The position numbers and the translations under genes were made by a program. The notes below the pieces were generated by a model. That model saw nothing but the letters and a program-made list of their open reading frames with translations. It was not told the origin of the DNA and did no database searches. Shown piece after piece: positions 17,544-26,394 of a stretch of DNA of 64,000 nt. Numbering within the stretch: position 1 is the stretch's first letter; every line of letters begins with the position of its first letter. Location: positions 62,001 through 126,000 of the forward strand of contig JAHJWO010000010.1 in assembly GCA_018828145.1 (NCBI GenBank). Direction: 5' to 3'. The DNA is from Alphaproteobacteria bacterium. Lineage in GTDB: Bacteria > Pseudomonadota > Alphaproteobacteria > Rhizobiales > Devosiaceae.

Positions 17544-18612
17544 CGGGCGCTATCCTCATGTCGTCGAGATCGAGCGGCCAGCGCGGACGCGCGGTGAAAT
17601 CGAGCCCATCCTGCGCCCCAAGCGCAAAGCGCTCGGCCCCCGCCCAGGCCACCATGGCGCCATTGTCGGTGCAAAGCGCAATCGGCGGTACCACGAGCGT
17701 CGCGCCAGCGGCAGCACAAACCGCCTGCAATGCCGCGGCAATGGTCCGGTTGGCGGCAACGCCGCCGGCCACGACCAATTGCATCTTCTGGCCGGGATAG
17801 TCGGCCGCAAGCCGCTCCAGCGCCTGGCGCGATCGCGTCGCCACCACATCGGCCACCGCCTGCTGGAAGCTGGCGGCAATGTCGGCGACATCCTGGTCGC
17901 TGAGCGGCGCAAGCGCCTCGGCCTGGAGGCGCACCGCAGTCTTGAGACCGGAAAAGGAGAAATCGAGCCGCGGCTCGCGCAGCAGCGGCCGCGGAAACTT
18001 GAACCGCTTGGCATCGCCCGACTTGGCGATCTGCTCGACCGCCGGACCGCCGGGATGACCAAGGCTGAGCAGCTTGGCGACCTTGTCGAAGGCCTCGCCT
18101 AGCGCGTCGTCTATCGTCGTGCCCCAGCGCTCATAATCGCCCACGCCCCGCACCAGCACGAACTGGCTGTGCCCGCCCGAGACCAGCAGCATCAGATAGG
18201 GAAATTGCACGCCATCGGTCAGTCGGGCCGTCAGGGCATGGGCCTCGAGGTGATTGACCGCGATCAGTGGCTTGCCCAGCGCCGCGGCAAGCGCCTTGGC
18301 GGTGGTGAGACCCACCAGCACGCCCCCGATCAACCCCGGACCGGCTGTCGCCGCAATGGCGTCGACATCGGCCAGGTCGATCCCCGCCTCCCGGCAGGCC
18401 TGGGTGATGATATGGTCGAGCCAGGTGACATGGGCCCGCGCCGCCAGCTCCGGCACCACGCCGCCGAATGCCGCATGTTCATCGAGCTGGCTGCGGACCA
18501 CATTGGAACGAATCGTTGCCCTGCCGGATTGGTCGCGCATGACCACGGCGGCCGCGGTTTCGTCGCAGCTGGTCTCTATGCCGAGGATGATCGCTGGCGC
18601 TTGCCCGGTCAC
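17533..18612 (-). CDS. tsaD: tRNA threonylcarbamoyltransferase subunit TsaD
   Basis: A 359-residue ASKHA-fold protein that transfers the threonylcarbamoyl group to A37 of ANN-decoding tRNAs. It opens with [17 protein letters not shown] and shows [29 protein letters not shown] and the C-terminal [12 protein letters not shown]. The start codon is GTG (18612), with GGGAG upstream at long spacing. First gene of the tsaD-gpsA-yciI-EVE unit, divergent from hemC with 54 bp between. It makes the t6A that MtaB then methylthiolates. Confidence 0.95.
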   Translation of the reverse strand: MTGQAPAIILGIETSCDETAAAVVMRDQSGRATIRSNVVRSQLDEHAAFGGVVPELAARAHVTWLDHIITQACREAGIDLADVDAIAATAGPGLIGGVLVGLTTAKALAAALGKPLIAVNHLEAHALTARLTDGVQFPYLMLLVSGGHSQFVLVRGVGDYERWGTTIDDALGEAFDKVAKLLSLGHPGGPAVEQIAKSGDAKRFKFPRPLLREPRLDFSFSGLKTAVRLQAEALAPLSDQDVADIAASFQQAVADVVATRSRQALERLAADYPGQKMQLVVAGGVAANRTIAAALQAVCAAAGATLVVPPIALCTDNGAMVAWAGAERFALGAQDGLDFTARPRWPLDLDDMRIAPDAA

Positions 18613-18666
18613 GACGAACTGGTTACTCCCTGAGGGTGTCTCTGCCTACTATAGGACGTTCCGACA

Positions 18667-19608
18667 TTGCAATCGCCAGCTCCCTTCGCCCGCATCGGAA
18701 CCCGTGGCAGCCCCCTGGCGCTGGCGCAGGCGCGCCTGCTGCGCCGCCTGCTGGGCGCGGCCCATGGGGTGGCCGAGGATGACATTGCCATTGAGGTGAT
18801 CTCCACCGGCGGCGACCGCAGCCAGGCCAGCAATGCCAGCCTGACCGAGATCGGCGGCAAGGGCCTGTTCACCAAGGAAATCGACGAGGCCATGCTGGCC
18901 GGTCGCATCGATATCGGCGTGCATTCCAGCAAGGACGTGGCCACGCGCCTGCCCGAGGGCATCATGCTGGCCGCCTTTCTCGAGCGCGAGGACGTGCGCG
19001 ATGCCTTCATGTCGGTGAAGGTGCAGAGCCTCGACCACCTCGCCGAACGGGCAAGGTTCGGCACCTCCTCCATCCGCCGCGCCGCCCAGGTGCTGCGGGT
19101 TCGCCCGGATCTGGAAATCGTGCCCTTCCGCGGCAATGTCGGCACGCGGCTGCAAAAGCTGCTCGATGGGGTGGCCGACGCCACCATGCTGGCCATGGCC
19201 GGGCTCAACCGGCTGGGCGAGGGCCACCGCGCCACGGCCCTGCTCGATCCCGAAATCTTTATGCCGGCGCCCGCCCAGGGCGCCATCGGCCTTGCCGTGC
19301 GCAGCGATGATGCGCGCATGGTCGGTCTGGTCGAAGCGCTCGACCACGCCCCTACGCACACCACAATTACCGCCGAGCGCGCCATGCTGGCCGTGCTGGA
19401 CGGCTCCTGCCGAACCCCGGTGGGCGCCCTGAGCCGGCTCGACAACGGCTCCCTGACCCTCAAGGGGCAGATTCTGAGCCTTGATGGCAAGACCGCCTTC
19501 GACAGTGCGGCCACGGGGACTGATCCCGAGTCACTCGGCCGCCAGGTCGGCGAGGATCTGATCGCCCAGGCCGGCACCGAATGGCTGGCGCAATGGGCGA
19601 GCCTCTGA
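18667..19608 (+). CDS. hemC: Hydroxymethylbilane synthase
   Basis: A 313-residue tetrapyrrole enzyme polymerising four porphobilinogens. RIGTRGSPLALAQA is the signature start; GGDRSQ, KGLFTKEID, VHSSKDVATRLP and GTSSIRRAAQ follow. The dipyrromethane-binding cysteine is in LDGSCRTPVGA. The start is TTG at 18667 with AGGA upstream; no ATG or GTG fits. The stop overlaps the hemD ATG (TGATG). Confidence 0.95.
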   Translation: MQSPAPFARIGTRGSPLALAQARLLRRLLGAAHGVAEDDIAIEVISTGGDRSQASNASLTEIGGKGLFTKEIDEAMLAGRIDIGVHSSKDVATRLPEGIMLAAFLEREDVRDAFMSVKVQSLDHLAERARFGTSSIRRAAQVLRVRPDLEIVPFRGNVGTRLQKLLDGVADATMLAMAGLNRLGEGHRATALLDPEIFMPAPAQGAIGLAVRSDDARMVGLVEALDHAPTHTTITAERAMLAVLDGSCRTPVGALSRLDNGSLTLKGQILSLDGKTAFDSAATGTDPESLGRQVGEDLIAQAGTEWLAQWASL

Positions 19609-20336
19609 TGCGGATGCTCGTGACCCGACCCGAACCGGATGCGCAATCGACACTGGCGCGATTGGACGCGCTCGGCATCGACGCGATTGCCGCGCCCGTT
19701 ATGGTTCGGCAGACACTGGAGGCCAGCCTGCCACCGCCCGAGGGCTTCACCGCCATGGTGCTGACCAGCGCCAATGCCGTCCGCGCGCTGGTCGATCGGG
19801 GCGTGGCCGGCGACTATCACCATCTGCCGGTCTTTGCCGTCGGCGACCGGACGGCACTGGAAGCGACGGAAGCCGGCTTTCTCCGGGTGAGCAGCGCGGC
19901 CGGAGCTTTCCAGGATCTGGTCAATGCCATGACCATCGCGCGCGTGCCCGGCCCGATCTTCTACCCCACCGGCAAGCATCAGAGCGCCGACCTCGCCAAG
20001 GCCCTGGCGCCCTCCGGCGTGATGGTAGCGACGGCCAAGGTCTATGAAATGGTGGCCGTCGACGCCCTGCCCGAGACGGTGCTGACCGGCCTAACCGACG
20101 GCAGTCTGGGCGCCGTGCTGGCCTATTCCCGCCGCACCGCCGAGATATTTGCCGCCCTGACGCAGTCGCTTCAAGCCCCGCAGCGCCGGCGCCTTGCCAT
20201 GCTGTGCATGAGCGAAGCGGTGGCCGAGCCGCTGCTCGAAGCCCGCTTCAACCGCATCAGCCTGGCCGACCGGCCTGACGAAGACGCAATGATGGCGCTG
20301 GCTTTGGCTTTTGCGCGCGAGCAAACTGGGCCATGA
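19608..20336 (+). CDS. hemD: Uroporphyrinogen-III synthase
   Basis: A 242-residue enzyme that closes hydroxymethylbilane with inversion of ring D. The sequence diverges widely in this family, but LVTRPEPDAQSTLARLDALG, VLTSANAVRAL, FAVGDRTALEATEAGF, YPTGKHQSADLA and AVLAYSRRTAEIF fit HemD. Translational coupling to hemC supports the call. The Mic60 and HemY genes follow. Confidence 0.9.
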   Translation: MRMLVTRPEPDAQSTLARLDALGIDAIAAPVMVRQTLEASLPPPEGFTAMVLTSANAVRALVDRGVAGDYHHLPVFAVGDRTALEATEAGFLRVSSAAGAFQDLVNAMTIARVPGPIFYPTGKHQSADLAKALAPSGVMVATAKVYEMVAVDALPETVLTGLTDGSLGAVLAYSRRTAEIFAALTQSLQAPQRRRLAMLCMSEAVAEPLLEARFNRISLADRPDEDAMMALALAFAREQTGP

Positions 20337-20363
20337 TCGGCTCCAACAAGAGGATACCCTGCG

Positions 20364-21596
20364 ATGGCGGACACCCCGGGAAACGATCCTAAGCCGACAG
20401 GCGCCAAGCCGGCCGATGCCAAGCCCGAGGTGAAGTCCGGCGCGGTCAAGCCGCCTGTGCTGGACCTCAAGGCCCGCGAGAGCGGCGCCAGCACCGGTGC
20501 GGACAAACCCGAGGCCAAGCCGGCCGACACGACCGCGACCGCCAAACCCAGGCCGGCCGACAAACCGGTGACGACCACTGCGCAGCAGCGCGGGTTTCCG
20601 TTCGCGGCAACCCTGGCCGGCGGCGTGCTCGGCCTTGCCGCAGCCTATGGCCTGGCCTGGTTCGGCCTCTGGCCCGCAGCGCCGGCAGTGGCGCCGCCGG
20701 CCGATCCGCGCCTGGCCAGCTTTGCCACCGCCATTCCCGAACTGGAAACGGTGACCCAGACCACCCAGGCGGAACTGGCCACGCTCAACCAGCGCATCGG
20801 CGCGCTGGAAACAGCCGAACCCGCCGCCGCAGCGACAACAGCCGAACCGGTCGACCTCAGCACGATCGAAGCCGACATCGCCGCGCTGACCCAGCGCATC
20901 GATTCGGTCTCGGCCCCCCCAGCGGATACTGGCGTCGATGCGCTGCGCACCGAGCTGGCGGCCCTCGATGCGCGCCTCGCCGAGCTGGCGGCACGCCTCG
21001 GCACCGCCGAGGCCGGATTGCGCGACCTCGACACCACCGTCACCGAGACGTCAGCCACCCTGGCCAGCCAGCCCAGTGATATCGGCGCGGTGCTGCAGCT
21101 GCCGCTGATCCTCTCCGGCTTCGAGACCGCCTTTGCGACCGGCCGGCCCTTCGAAACCGAGCTTTCCGCCCTGCGGGCCGCCGTGCCGGACGCCGCCATT
21201 CCCACCGCCATCGCCAACAATGCCGCAACCGGGCTGACCCGTCCCGACATCATCGCCAGCCGCTTTGCCGAGGTTCTGCCCGCCATGCTGGCCGGGCGCC
21301 CTGTCGATGCCACTGAACAATGGCAGGACGGCGCGCTCGACTGGTTCCGTTCGGCCATTGCCCTGCGTCCCACCGGCGAGATTGAGGGCGACAATCCCGA
21401 AGCGGTGATGTCGCGGCTCGAGGGCGCCATTGCGCGGCGCGATTTCACCACTGCGGAAACCCTCCTGGCCAGCTTGCCAGAGCCCATGCTTTCCGCGGCC
21501 GGAGACGTGCCCGCTCTGGTCGCCAGCCAGGCCGAAGCCGCCCGTTTCCTTGACACACTGCGCGCCAGCGCCCTATCCGGCGAGGCCATGCAATGA
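20364..21596 (+). CDS. Mic60/mitofilin-like membrane protein
   Basis: A 410-residue protein with a Pro/Lys/Ala-rich cytoplasmic N-terminus (1-75), one membrane helix (about 78-100, FPFAATLAGGVLGLAAAYGLAW), a long heptad-like periplasmic region (about 115-230) and a C-terminal mitofilin-like domain. This is the layout of alphaproteobacterial Mic60, proposed ancestor of the mitochondrial cristae organiser, which sits beside haem genes. It overlaps hemY by 4 nt. Primary sequence similarity is low-complexity, so order and context carry much of the call. Confidence 0.75.
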   Translation: MADTPGNDPKPTGAKPADAKPEVKSGAVKPPVLDLKARESGASTGADKPEAKPADTTATAKPRPADKPVTTTAQQRGFPFAATLAGGVLGLAAAYGLAWFGLWPAAPAVAPPADPRLASFATAIPELETVTQTTQAELATLNQRIGALETAEPAAAATTAEPVDLSTIEADIAALTQRIDSVSAPPADTGVDALRTELAALDARLAELAARLGTAEAGLRDLDTTVTETSATLASQPSDIGAVLQLPLILSGFETAFATGRPFETELSALRAAVPDAAIPTAIANNAATGLTRPDIIASRFAEVLPAMLAGRPVDATEQWQDGALDWFRSAIALRPTGEIEGDNPEAVMSRLEGAIARRDFTTAETLLASLPEPMLSAAGDVPALVASQAEAARFLDTLRASALSGEAMQ

Positions 21597-22960
21597 TCCG
21601 TCTTGCCTCCTGGATTGTCGGCAGTCTTGTCATCACCGCCCTCGTGGCCTGGATGATATCTCTGCCCGGCACGCTGACGCTGGAAGTGGCCGGCTATCGC
21701 ATGCAGCCGCGGCTGGGTGCCGCGGTCTTCATGTTTATCCTGATCGCCATGGTCGTCATCGTCATCTGGACCGTGATACGCCGCATCCTGTCGACGCCGG
21801 GCACCCTGGCCCGCCGCAGCCGTGAACGCCGGCGCGAGCAGGGCGTGGAAGCCCTTTCAGATGCGATCATTGCCTTGCAGGCTGGCGACCCGGCGCGCGC
21901 CCGCAGTCTCGCCCGCGACGCGCAGGCCCGCCTGCCGGCCAATGCCGCCGCGCGCCTGCTCGAAGCCCGCGCCGATCTGGCACTGGGGGACATGCCGGCG
22001 GCGCGCGAGCACTACCGCGCCCTCATCGCCAGTGAAAAGACCGCCGTGGCCGCCCTGACCGGACTTTACGACCAGGCACGCACCCAGAATCGTCCAGAGG
22101 CCGCGTTGACCTTCGCGCGCAAGGCACTGGCGCTGGCGCCCGGCAATGGCTGGGCTGCCGATGCCGTCTTCGACGACCTGACCCGGCGCGGCCAGTGGGC
22201 CGAGGCCGTAGCCATGGTCAATGTCGAACAGGCCACCAATCGCGAGGACCGCGCCCGCAAGCGGCGGCGCCAGGCGGTCATCGAGACCGCCCGCGCTCGT
22301 GAGGCCGAGACCAATGATCCCCTGGCGGCGCTTGACCACGCCCTGACAGCGCTGAAGCTGCTGCCTGATTTCGTCCCGGCAGCGCTTATAGCGGCGCGCA
22401 TCCACATCAATCGCGGCGAGACACGCAAGGCGATGAGCCTGCTGCGCCGCATCTGGCGCGCCACAGGGCATCCCGACGTGGCCGCGCTCTATGCGCATGC
22501 CCAGCCCGGTGCTTCGGCGGTGGAACGTCTCAAGCGCCTGGGCGAAATCATCGAGACCCCCCCGCCGCACCGCGCGGCCGGCATGGCCCTGGCCCGTGCC
22601 GCCATCGATGCCTATGACTGGCCACTGGCGCGCCAGGCACTGGCGCCATTTGCCGGCTCGGATGCCACCCAGGGCGTCGCCAGCCTGATGGCGGAAATCG
22701 AGGAAGGCCAGAGTGGCGATCAGGGCAAGGCTCGCGAATGGCTGGCCCGCGCCGTGCGCGCCCCGCGCGATCCCGCCTGGACGGCCGATGGCCTGGTCAG
22801 CGACGAATGGGAGCCGATCTCCCCCGTCACCGGCAAGCTCGATGCGTTTGAGTGGAAGGTACCGGTAGCCATCACCGGCCGACCCCTGCCCAACCCGGCC
22901 CAGCCGCAATTGCCGGCCGAAGCGCCCTTGCCTCTTGCACCGGCCACAAACCCGACGTAA
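21593..22960 (+). CDS. hemY: HemY-like TPR membrane protein
   Basis: A 455-residue protein of the bacterial HemY N-terminal family (not the protoporphyrinogen oxidase of the same name). Two N-terminal membrane helices (about 5-25 and 42-62) flank the conserved WMISLPGTLTLEVAGYRM. TPR-like helical repeats follow (GDPARARSLARDAQARLPAN, NRPEAALTFARKALALAPGN). A role in haem or envelope organisation is inferred from conserved linkage to hemC/hemD. It ends just before the tRNA gene. Confidence 0.88.
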   Translation: MIRLASWIVGSLVITALVAWMISLPGTLTLEVAGYRMQPRLGAAVFMFILIAMVVIVIWTVIRRILSTPGTLARRSRERRREQGVEALSDAIIALQAGDPARARSLARDAQARLPANAAARLLEARADLALGDMPAAREHYRALIASEKTAVAALTGLYDQARTQNRPEAALTFARKALALAPGNGWAADAVFDDLTRRGQWAEAVAMVNVEQATNREDRARKRRRQAVIETARAREAETNDPLAALDHALTALKLLPDFVPAALIAARIHINRGETRKAMSLLRRIWRATGHPDVAALYAHAQPGASAVERLKRLGEIIETPPPHRAAGMALARAAIDAYDWPLARQALAPFAGSDATQGVASLMAEIEEGQSGDQGKAREWLARAVRAPRDPAWTADGLVSDEWEPISPVTGKLDAFEWKVPVAITGRPLPNPAQPQLPAEAPLPLAPATNPT

Positions 22961-22973
22961 AAGGCGACCCGTT

Positions 22974-23049
22974 GCCGCTTTAGCTCAGTTGGTAGAGCAC
23001 ATCATTCGTAATGATGGGGTCAGGTGTTCGAGTCACCTAAGCGGCACCA
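22974..23049 (+). tRNA. tRNA-Thr (anticodon CGU)
   Basis: A full cloverleaf: acceptor GCCGCTT/AAGCGGC, D arm GCTC/GAGC with AGTTGGTA loop, anticodon stem CATCA/TGATG, loop TTCGTAA giving anticodon CGT (23007-23009), T arm AGGTG/CACCT with TTCGAGT. The 3' CCA is encoded. It reads ACG threonine codons. Confidence 0.96.
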
Positions 23050-23060
23050 TTCCCCAATCA

Positions 23061-23819
23061 CTAGACGCGCTCGGTTTCGGCCAGCACCCGTTGCTGGTGC
23101 GCCTGGCGCGCTGTCGGCCCGATGGCGGGCACGCTGCGACCCGTTGCGCCGAACAGCACTTCGCGCTCCTGCTGCGTCGACATGAAGAACGGGAAGCGGT
23201 CCATGATGCGGTCATAGATGACCGGCACGCGGGCGCCATAGAGACATACCGGAAACGTCAGTTCGCCCCAGTACCCGATGCCGGCCATCTGCTCGAGGCC
23301 AAACACCCTCTTGTAGAACGGCCCGTGCTCGGGCCGGACCGAGGAGATGCAATAGGTGGCGTTGAAGTGCTCGCAGGCCATGACCGCCATGCGCAGCGTG
23401 AGATAGGGCAAGGCTGGGAATTCGAGCGAAGCGTCATGATCGGCGGTGAACCGGCTCGGATCCACATAGCTGCCACCGCCATCGATGATGGCACCCAATA
23501 CATCCGGCCAGATCTTGCGGCTGGGCGAGATCGGCTCGGCCGCGCTGACGACATGCAGGCGGATCGAACTCACCAGCCGGTCGTCGATATAGACGCCGAA
23601 GCAGTAGCAGTTCGGCGCGTCGTCATAGGCGTCGCGGGTGATCTGCTGGGAATTGACGGGGATGAAGTTCTCGCGCCGATAGGCTTCGTAGCGGAGCCGG
23701 TAGACCGGGTCGAACTGCTCATCCACCGATACACGCCTATATTGCACACGATCGAGGAGGTCGATGAGAGTCAGGGCAAACCGCGAGGTGGCGCTGCCCC
23801 TGTCAATAACGGCACTCAT
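23061..23819 (-). CDS. FeeM-like N-acyl amino acid synthase / autoinducer-synthase-like GNAT
   Basis: A 252-residue protein with the acyl-homoserine-lactone-synthase-like GNAT fold of the FeeM family. The signature VYRLRYEAYRRENFIP (about residues 39-54) is followed by FGVYIDDRLVSSIRLHVVS and YVDPSRFTADHDASLEFPALPYLTLRMAVMACEHF. FeeM links acyl-ACP chains to amino acids such as tyrosine. It is not LuxI: the LuxI core Arg/Trp/Asp pattern is missing and no LuxR lies nearby. It sits between tRNA-Thr and a cyclic-di-GMP gene on the same strand, 133 bp apart. Confidence 0.75.
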   Translation of the reverse strand: MSAVIDRGSATSRFALTLIDLLDRVQYRRVSVDEQFDPVYRLRYEAYRRENFIPVNSQQITRDAYDDAPNCYCFGVYIDDRLVSSIRLHVVSAAEPISPSRKIWPDVLGAIIDGGGSYVDPSRFTADHDASLEFPALPYLTLRMAVMACEHFNATYCISSVRPEHGPFYKRVFGLEQMAGIGYWGELTFPVCLYGARVPVIYDRIMDRFPFFMSTQQEREVLFGATGRSVPAIGPTARQAHQQRVLAETERV

Positions 23820-23952
23820 GCAATTGCCCCTGAAATAGTCACGGGCACATTAATGTTTTGTTAGCCATAACGGGACCGCTAAATTCGAGCTGTGTCCCGC
23901 CCGGGAATCCTCTCACCGGCGAAAATTATTCAATTACAATGATGTAACGGGA

Positions 23953-26259
23953 TTAACCATGCCGACGGTTTGTCGCGGCCTGATAGGTCTCGGCATTGAG
24001 ACGACTGATGAGCTCGCTGATATCGCGCTCGGGCAGCGGTCGGCTGAAGTAGTAGCCCTGTACCTGCTGGATCTGGGTATGCGCCAGCATGGTCTCGAGC
24101 TGCGCTTCGGTCTCCACCCCTTCGGCGATGACCGTGAGATCGAGATCGCGGCCCAGCCTGGCCACATTGGCCAGCAGGCGAAGCGAGCGCGGATTGCTGG
24201 CAATGTCGGCAACAAAGGACCGGTCGATCTTGAGCTTTGTGAAGGGCAGCGCGTTGAGATAGCTCAGCGAGGAATAGCCGGTGCCGAAATCATCGAGGGC
24301 AATGGCAATGCCTTTCCGGGCCAGGTCGGTCAGTACGCGCTGGGCGATTTCGCGCTCCTCGATGACGGCGGTCTCGGTAACCTCGATCTCGAGCCGCGAC
24401 GGCGACAGGCCCGACATTGCCAGGGCCCGGTCGACCAATGTGGCCAGGTCGGCGGCACGGAAATCACGCGCCGAAATATTGACCGCCACGGCGACGTCGG
24501 CTGGCCAGCGGCTGCATTGCTGCGCGGCCCTCTGGATCACCCATTCGGTGATCTCGGAGATCAGGCCCATCTCCTCGGCCAGCGGAATGAAGGTGGATGG
24601 CGGGATGCTGCCCAGTTCGGGGTGGTTCCAGCGCGCAAGCGCCTCACAGGTCACCACCTTGCGGGTGGCAATGTCGAGCAGGGGCTGGAAAGCCAGGGTC
24701 AGCTCACCCGCATGGACCGCATCACGCAGATCGTTCTTGAGACGCTGGCGATAGTGATAGTCGATATCCATCTGGGCATGGAAGATCTGGCTGCGGGCCT
24801 TGCCGTCGCCCTTGGCTGAATAGAGCGCCAGATCGGCCTTGGTCATCAGATCATCCACCGGCTCGGACGCCACCGAGCTGGTGGCAACGCCGACGCTGAC
24901 CGAAACCGAAAGCGTGAGCCCGTCCAGTTTGAACGGATTGGTGAAGGCCGCCAGGATGGCCGCCGCATCGGCCCGCGCCTGCTCGGCATCGCCCACCGTG
25001 CCGCGATAGATGACGAATTCGTCGCCGCCCAGACGGGCCAGCACGGCTTCGGCCGGCAGGGTCCGGCGCAGACGGCCTGCAACCTGCACCAGCAGGTCAT
25101 CGCCCACGATATGGCCGAACGTGTCGTTGACATGCTTGAAGTCATCCACGTCGATGATCATCAGCGAGACCAGCCGCTCCCGCGCGCCGGGCAGGCGGCG
25201 GGACGCCATATCCTCACCGGCCAGCTCGCCGAAATAGGTTCGGTTGGGCAGATTGGTCAGCGTGTCGTGGCGCGCCATGAAATTGATGCGCTCTTCGGAG
25301 GCCACCCGTTCGCTGATGTCTTCAAACAGCAGCACACAGCGTTCGCGGCGCGAACTGACGGTGACTTCATAATAGCGATTGCCCGGCAGGCAGAGCAGGA
25401 CCTTGCCGGCCCCGCGCGTGCTGATGAGATCGGCCAGCCGGTCGACCGTCGTGCGGGGCAAGGCCCTGGCATCGGCTAGATCGGCCAGCACCGACCCGAA
25501 GGGGCGCCCGACCAGTTCGGGCAGGCCGACCAGTGCAAACAGCCGCGTCGCCCGTTCATTGGCGACGGAAATGACGCCGCGCTCGTCGAGCATGCACAGG
25601 CCGTGCTCGAGAGTCGTCATGGCCATGTCGAGTTCCGCGGCGAGCCGGGACGCTTCGACCCTGCCATGTACCGCACTGAGCAGAATGGAGCGGATATCGC
25701 CGGCCAGCTTGCGGAAGCTGGCCAGCATCACGATGAGCAGCGCCGCCAGAACGGAGTGATAGATATCGCCATTGAGGAAGAAGCCGATCGACATCGGCAC
25801 GATCACGCCCAGCATCTGCAGGGCGACCAGCCGATCAAGACCAAAATTGCGGGCACAGATGCCCACCATCACCGCGATCGACAGCGAGACGCTGGCCAGC
25901 TCGGCAAAGGGATCGTTGACCAGCACCATGGCGAACAGGCACCAGAACCCATAGACCAGCGCCAGGGCGCTGCCCGACGCCACGGCACGATTTTCCCACT
26001 GCTCGGCCGCCGCGGCATCGTCATTTTCGATGGCCGCCTTCCAGAAGGCGCGCATGTTGAAATAGCGCAGCAGACCGATGACCACGAAGGCGAAGGCAAT
26101 GACATAGAGGGGCCCGGACTGGGCTTTGTAGGCGGAGAGCCCGGCCGTGAAGGCGCTGGCAAAGGCGCCAGCCAGCATCGCCCGCCGGTCGCCATAGACC
26201 GAGCGGATGATCGACACATAGTCGAGAGCCGGCGTTGTCTTCCGGGCTGAGGTAAACAC
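23953..26259 (-). CDS. Membrane GGDEF-EAL cyclic-di-GMP protein
   Basis: 768 residues. Several N-terminal membrane helices (about 28-185) form a sensor of unassigned type; a PAS-like segment (about 210-315) precedes the GGDEF domain with an intact RLGGDEFVIYRG (about 409-420) and the EAL domain (about 510-755) with CEALARWNHP, DDFGTGYSSLSYL and AEGVET. Both active-site motifs look intact, so it could make and break cyclic-di-GMP. There is no RxxD inhibitory site just before GGDEF. The FeeM-like gene is downstream on the same strand. Confidence 0.92.
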   Translation of the reverse strand: MFTSARKTTPALDYVSIIRSVYGDRRAMLAGAFASAFTAGLSAYKAQSGPLYVIAFAFVVIGLLRYFNMRAFWKAAIENDDAAAAEQWENRAVASGSALALVYGFWCLFAMVLVNDPFAELASVSLSIAVMVGICARNFGLDRLVALQMLGVIVPMSIGFFLNGDIYHSVLAALLIVMLASFRKLAGDIRSILLSAVHGRVEASRLAAELDMAMTTLEHGLCMLDERGVISVANERATRLFALVGLPELVGRPFGSVLADLADARALPRTTVDRLADLISTRGAGKVLLCLPGNRYYEVTVSSRRERCVLLFEDISERVASEERINFMARHDTLTNLPNRTYFGELAGEDMASRRLPGARERLVSLMIIDVDDFKHVNDTFGHIVGDDLLVQVAGRLRRTLPAEAVLARLGGDEFVIYRGTVGDAEQARADAAAILAAFTNPFKLDGLTLSVSVSVGVATSSVASEPVDDLMTKADLALYSAKGDGKARSQIFHAQMDIDYHYRQRLKNDLRDAVHAGELTLAFQPLLDIATRKVVTCEALARWNHPELGSIPPSTFIPLAEEMGLISEITEWVIQRAAQQCSRWPADVAVAVNISARDFRAADLATLVDRALAMSGLSPSRLEIEVTETAVIEEREIAQRVLTDLARKGIAIALDDFGTGYSSLSYLNALPFTKLKIDRSFVADIASNPRSLRLLANVARLGRDLDLTVIAEGVETEAQLETMLAHTQIQQVQGYYFSRPLPERDISELISRLNAETYQAATNRRHG

Positions 26260-26310
26260 CCAATTCCCCTTTTTTCGGGCCCATGAGAGCGCTTCAAGGC
26301 ATTAAGAACG

Positions 26311-26363
26311 CCTTGCCATGCTCCTCCAACGTACCGGACTCAGGAGTTTTCCCAATGGCAAGG
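26311..26363. repeat. Inverted repeat upstream of the GGDEF-EAL gene
   Basis: Arms CCTTGCCAT (26311-26319) and ATGGCAAGG (26355-26363) are perfect over 9 bp, with an outer GGCATT/AATGCC pair. It lies in the 135-bp gap between the solute-binding protein gene and the GGDEF-EAL gene, and could end the first or control the second. There is no T-run next to the stem. Confidence 0.4.
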
Positions 26364-26394
26364 TGAATGCCAAATTAATGAAATTGCTGGCGTT

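Noticed and set aside
23061-23819. LuxI-type acyl-homoserine lactone synthase
   Set aside because: It shares the fold but has the FeeM-like RLRYEAYRREN opening, lacks the LuxI core pattern, and no LuxR gene lies nearby.
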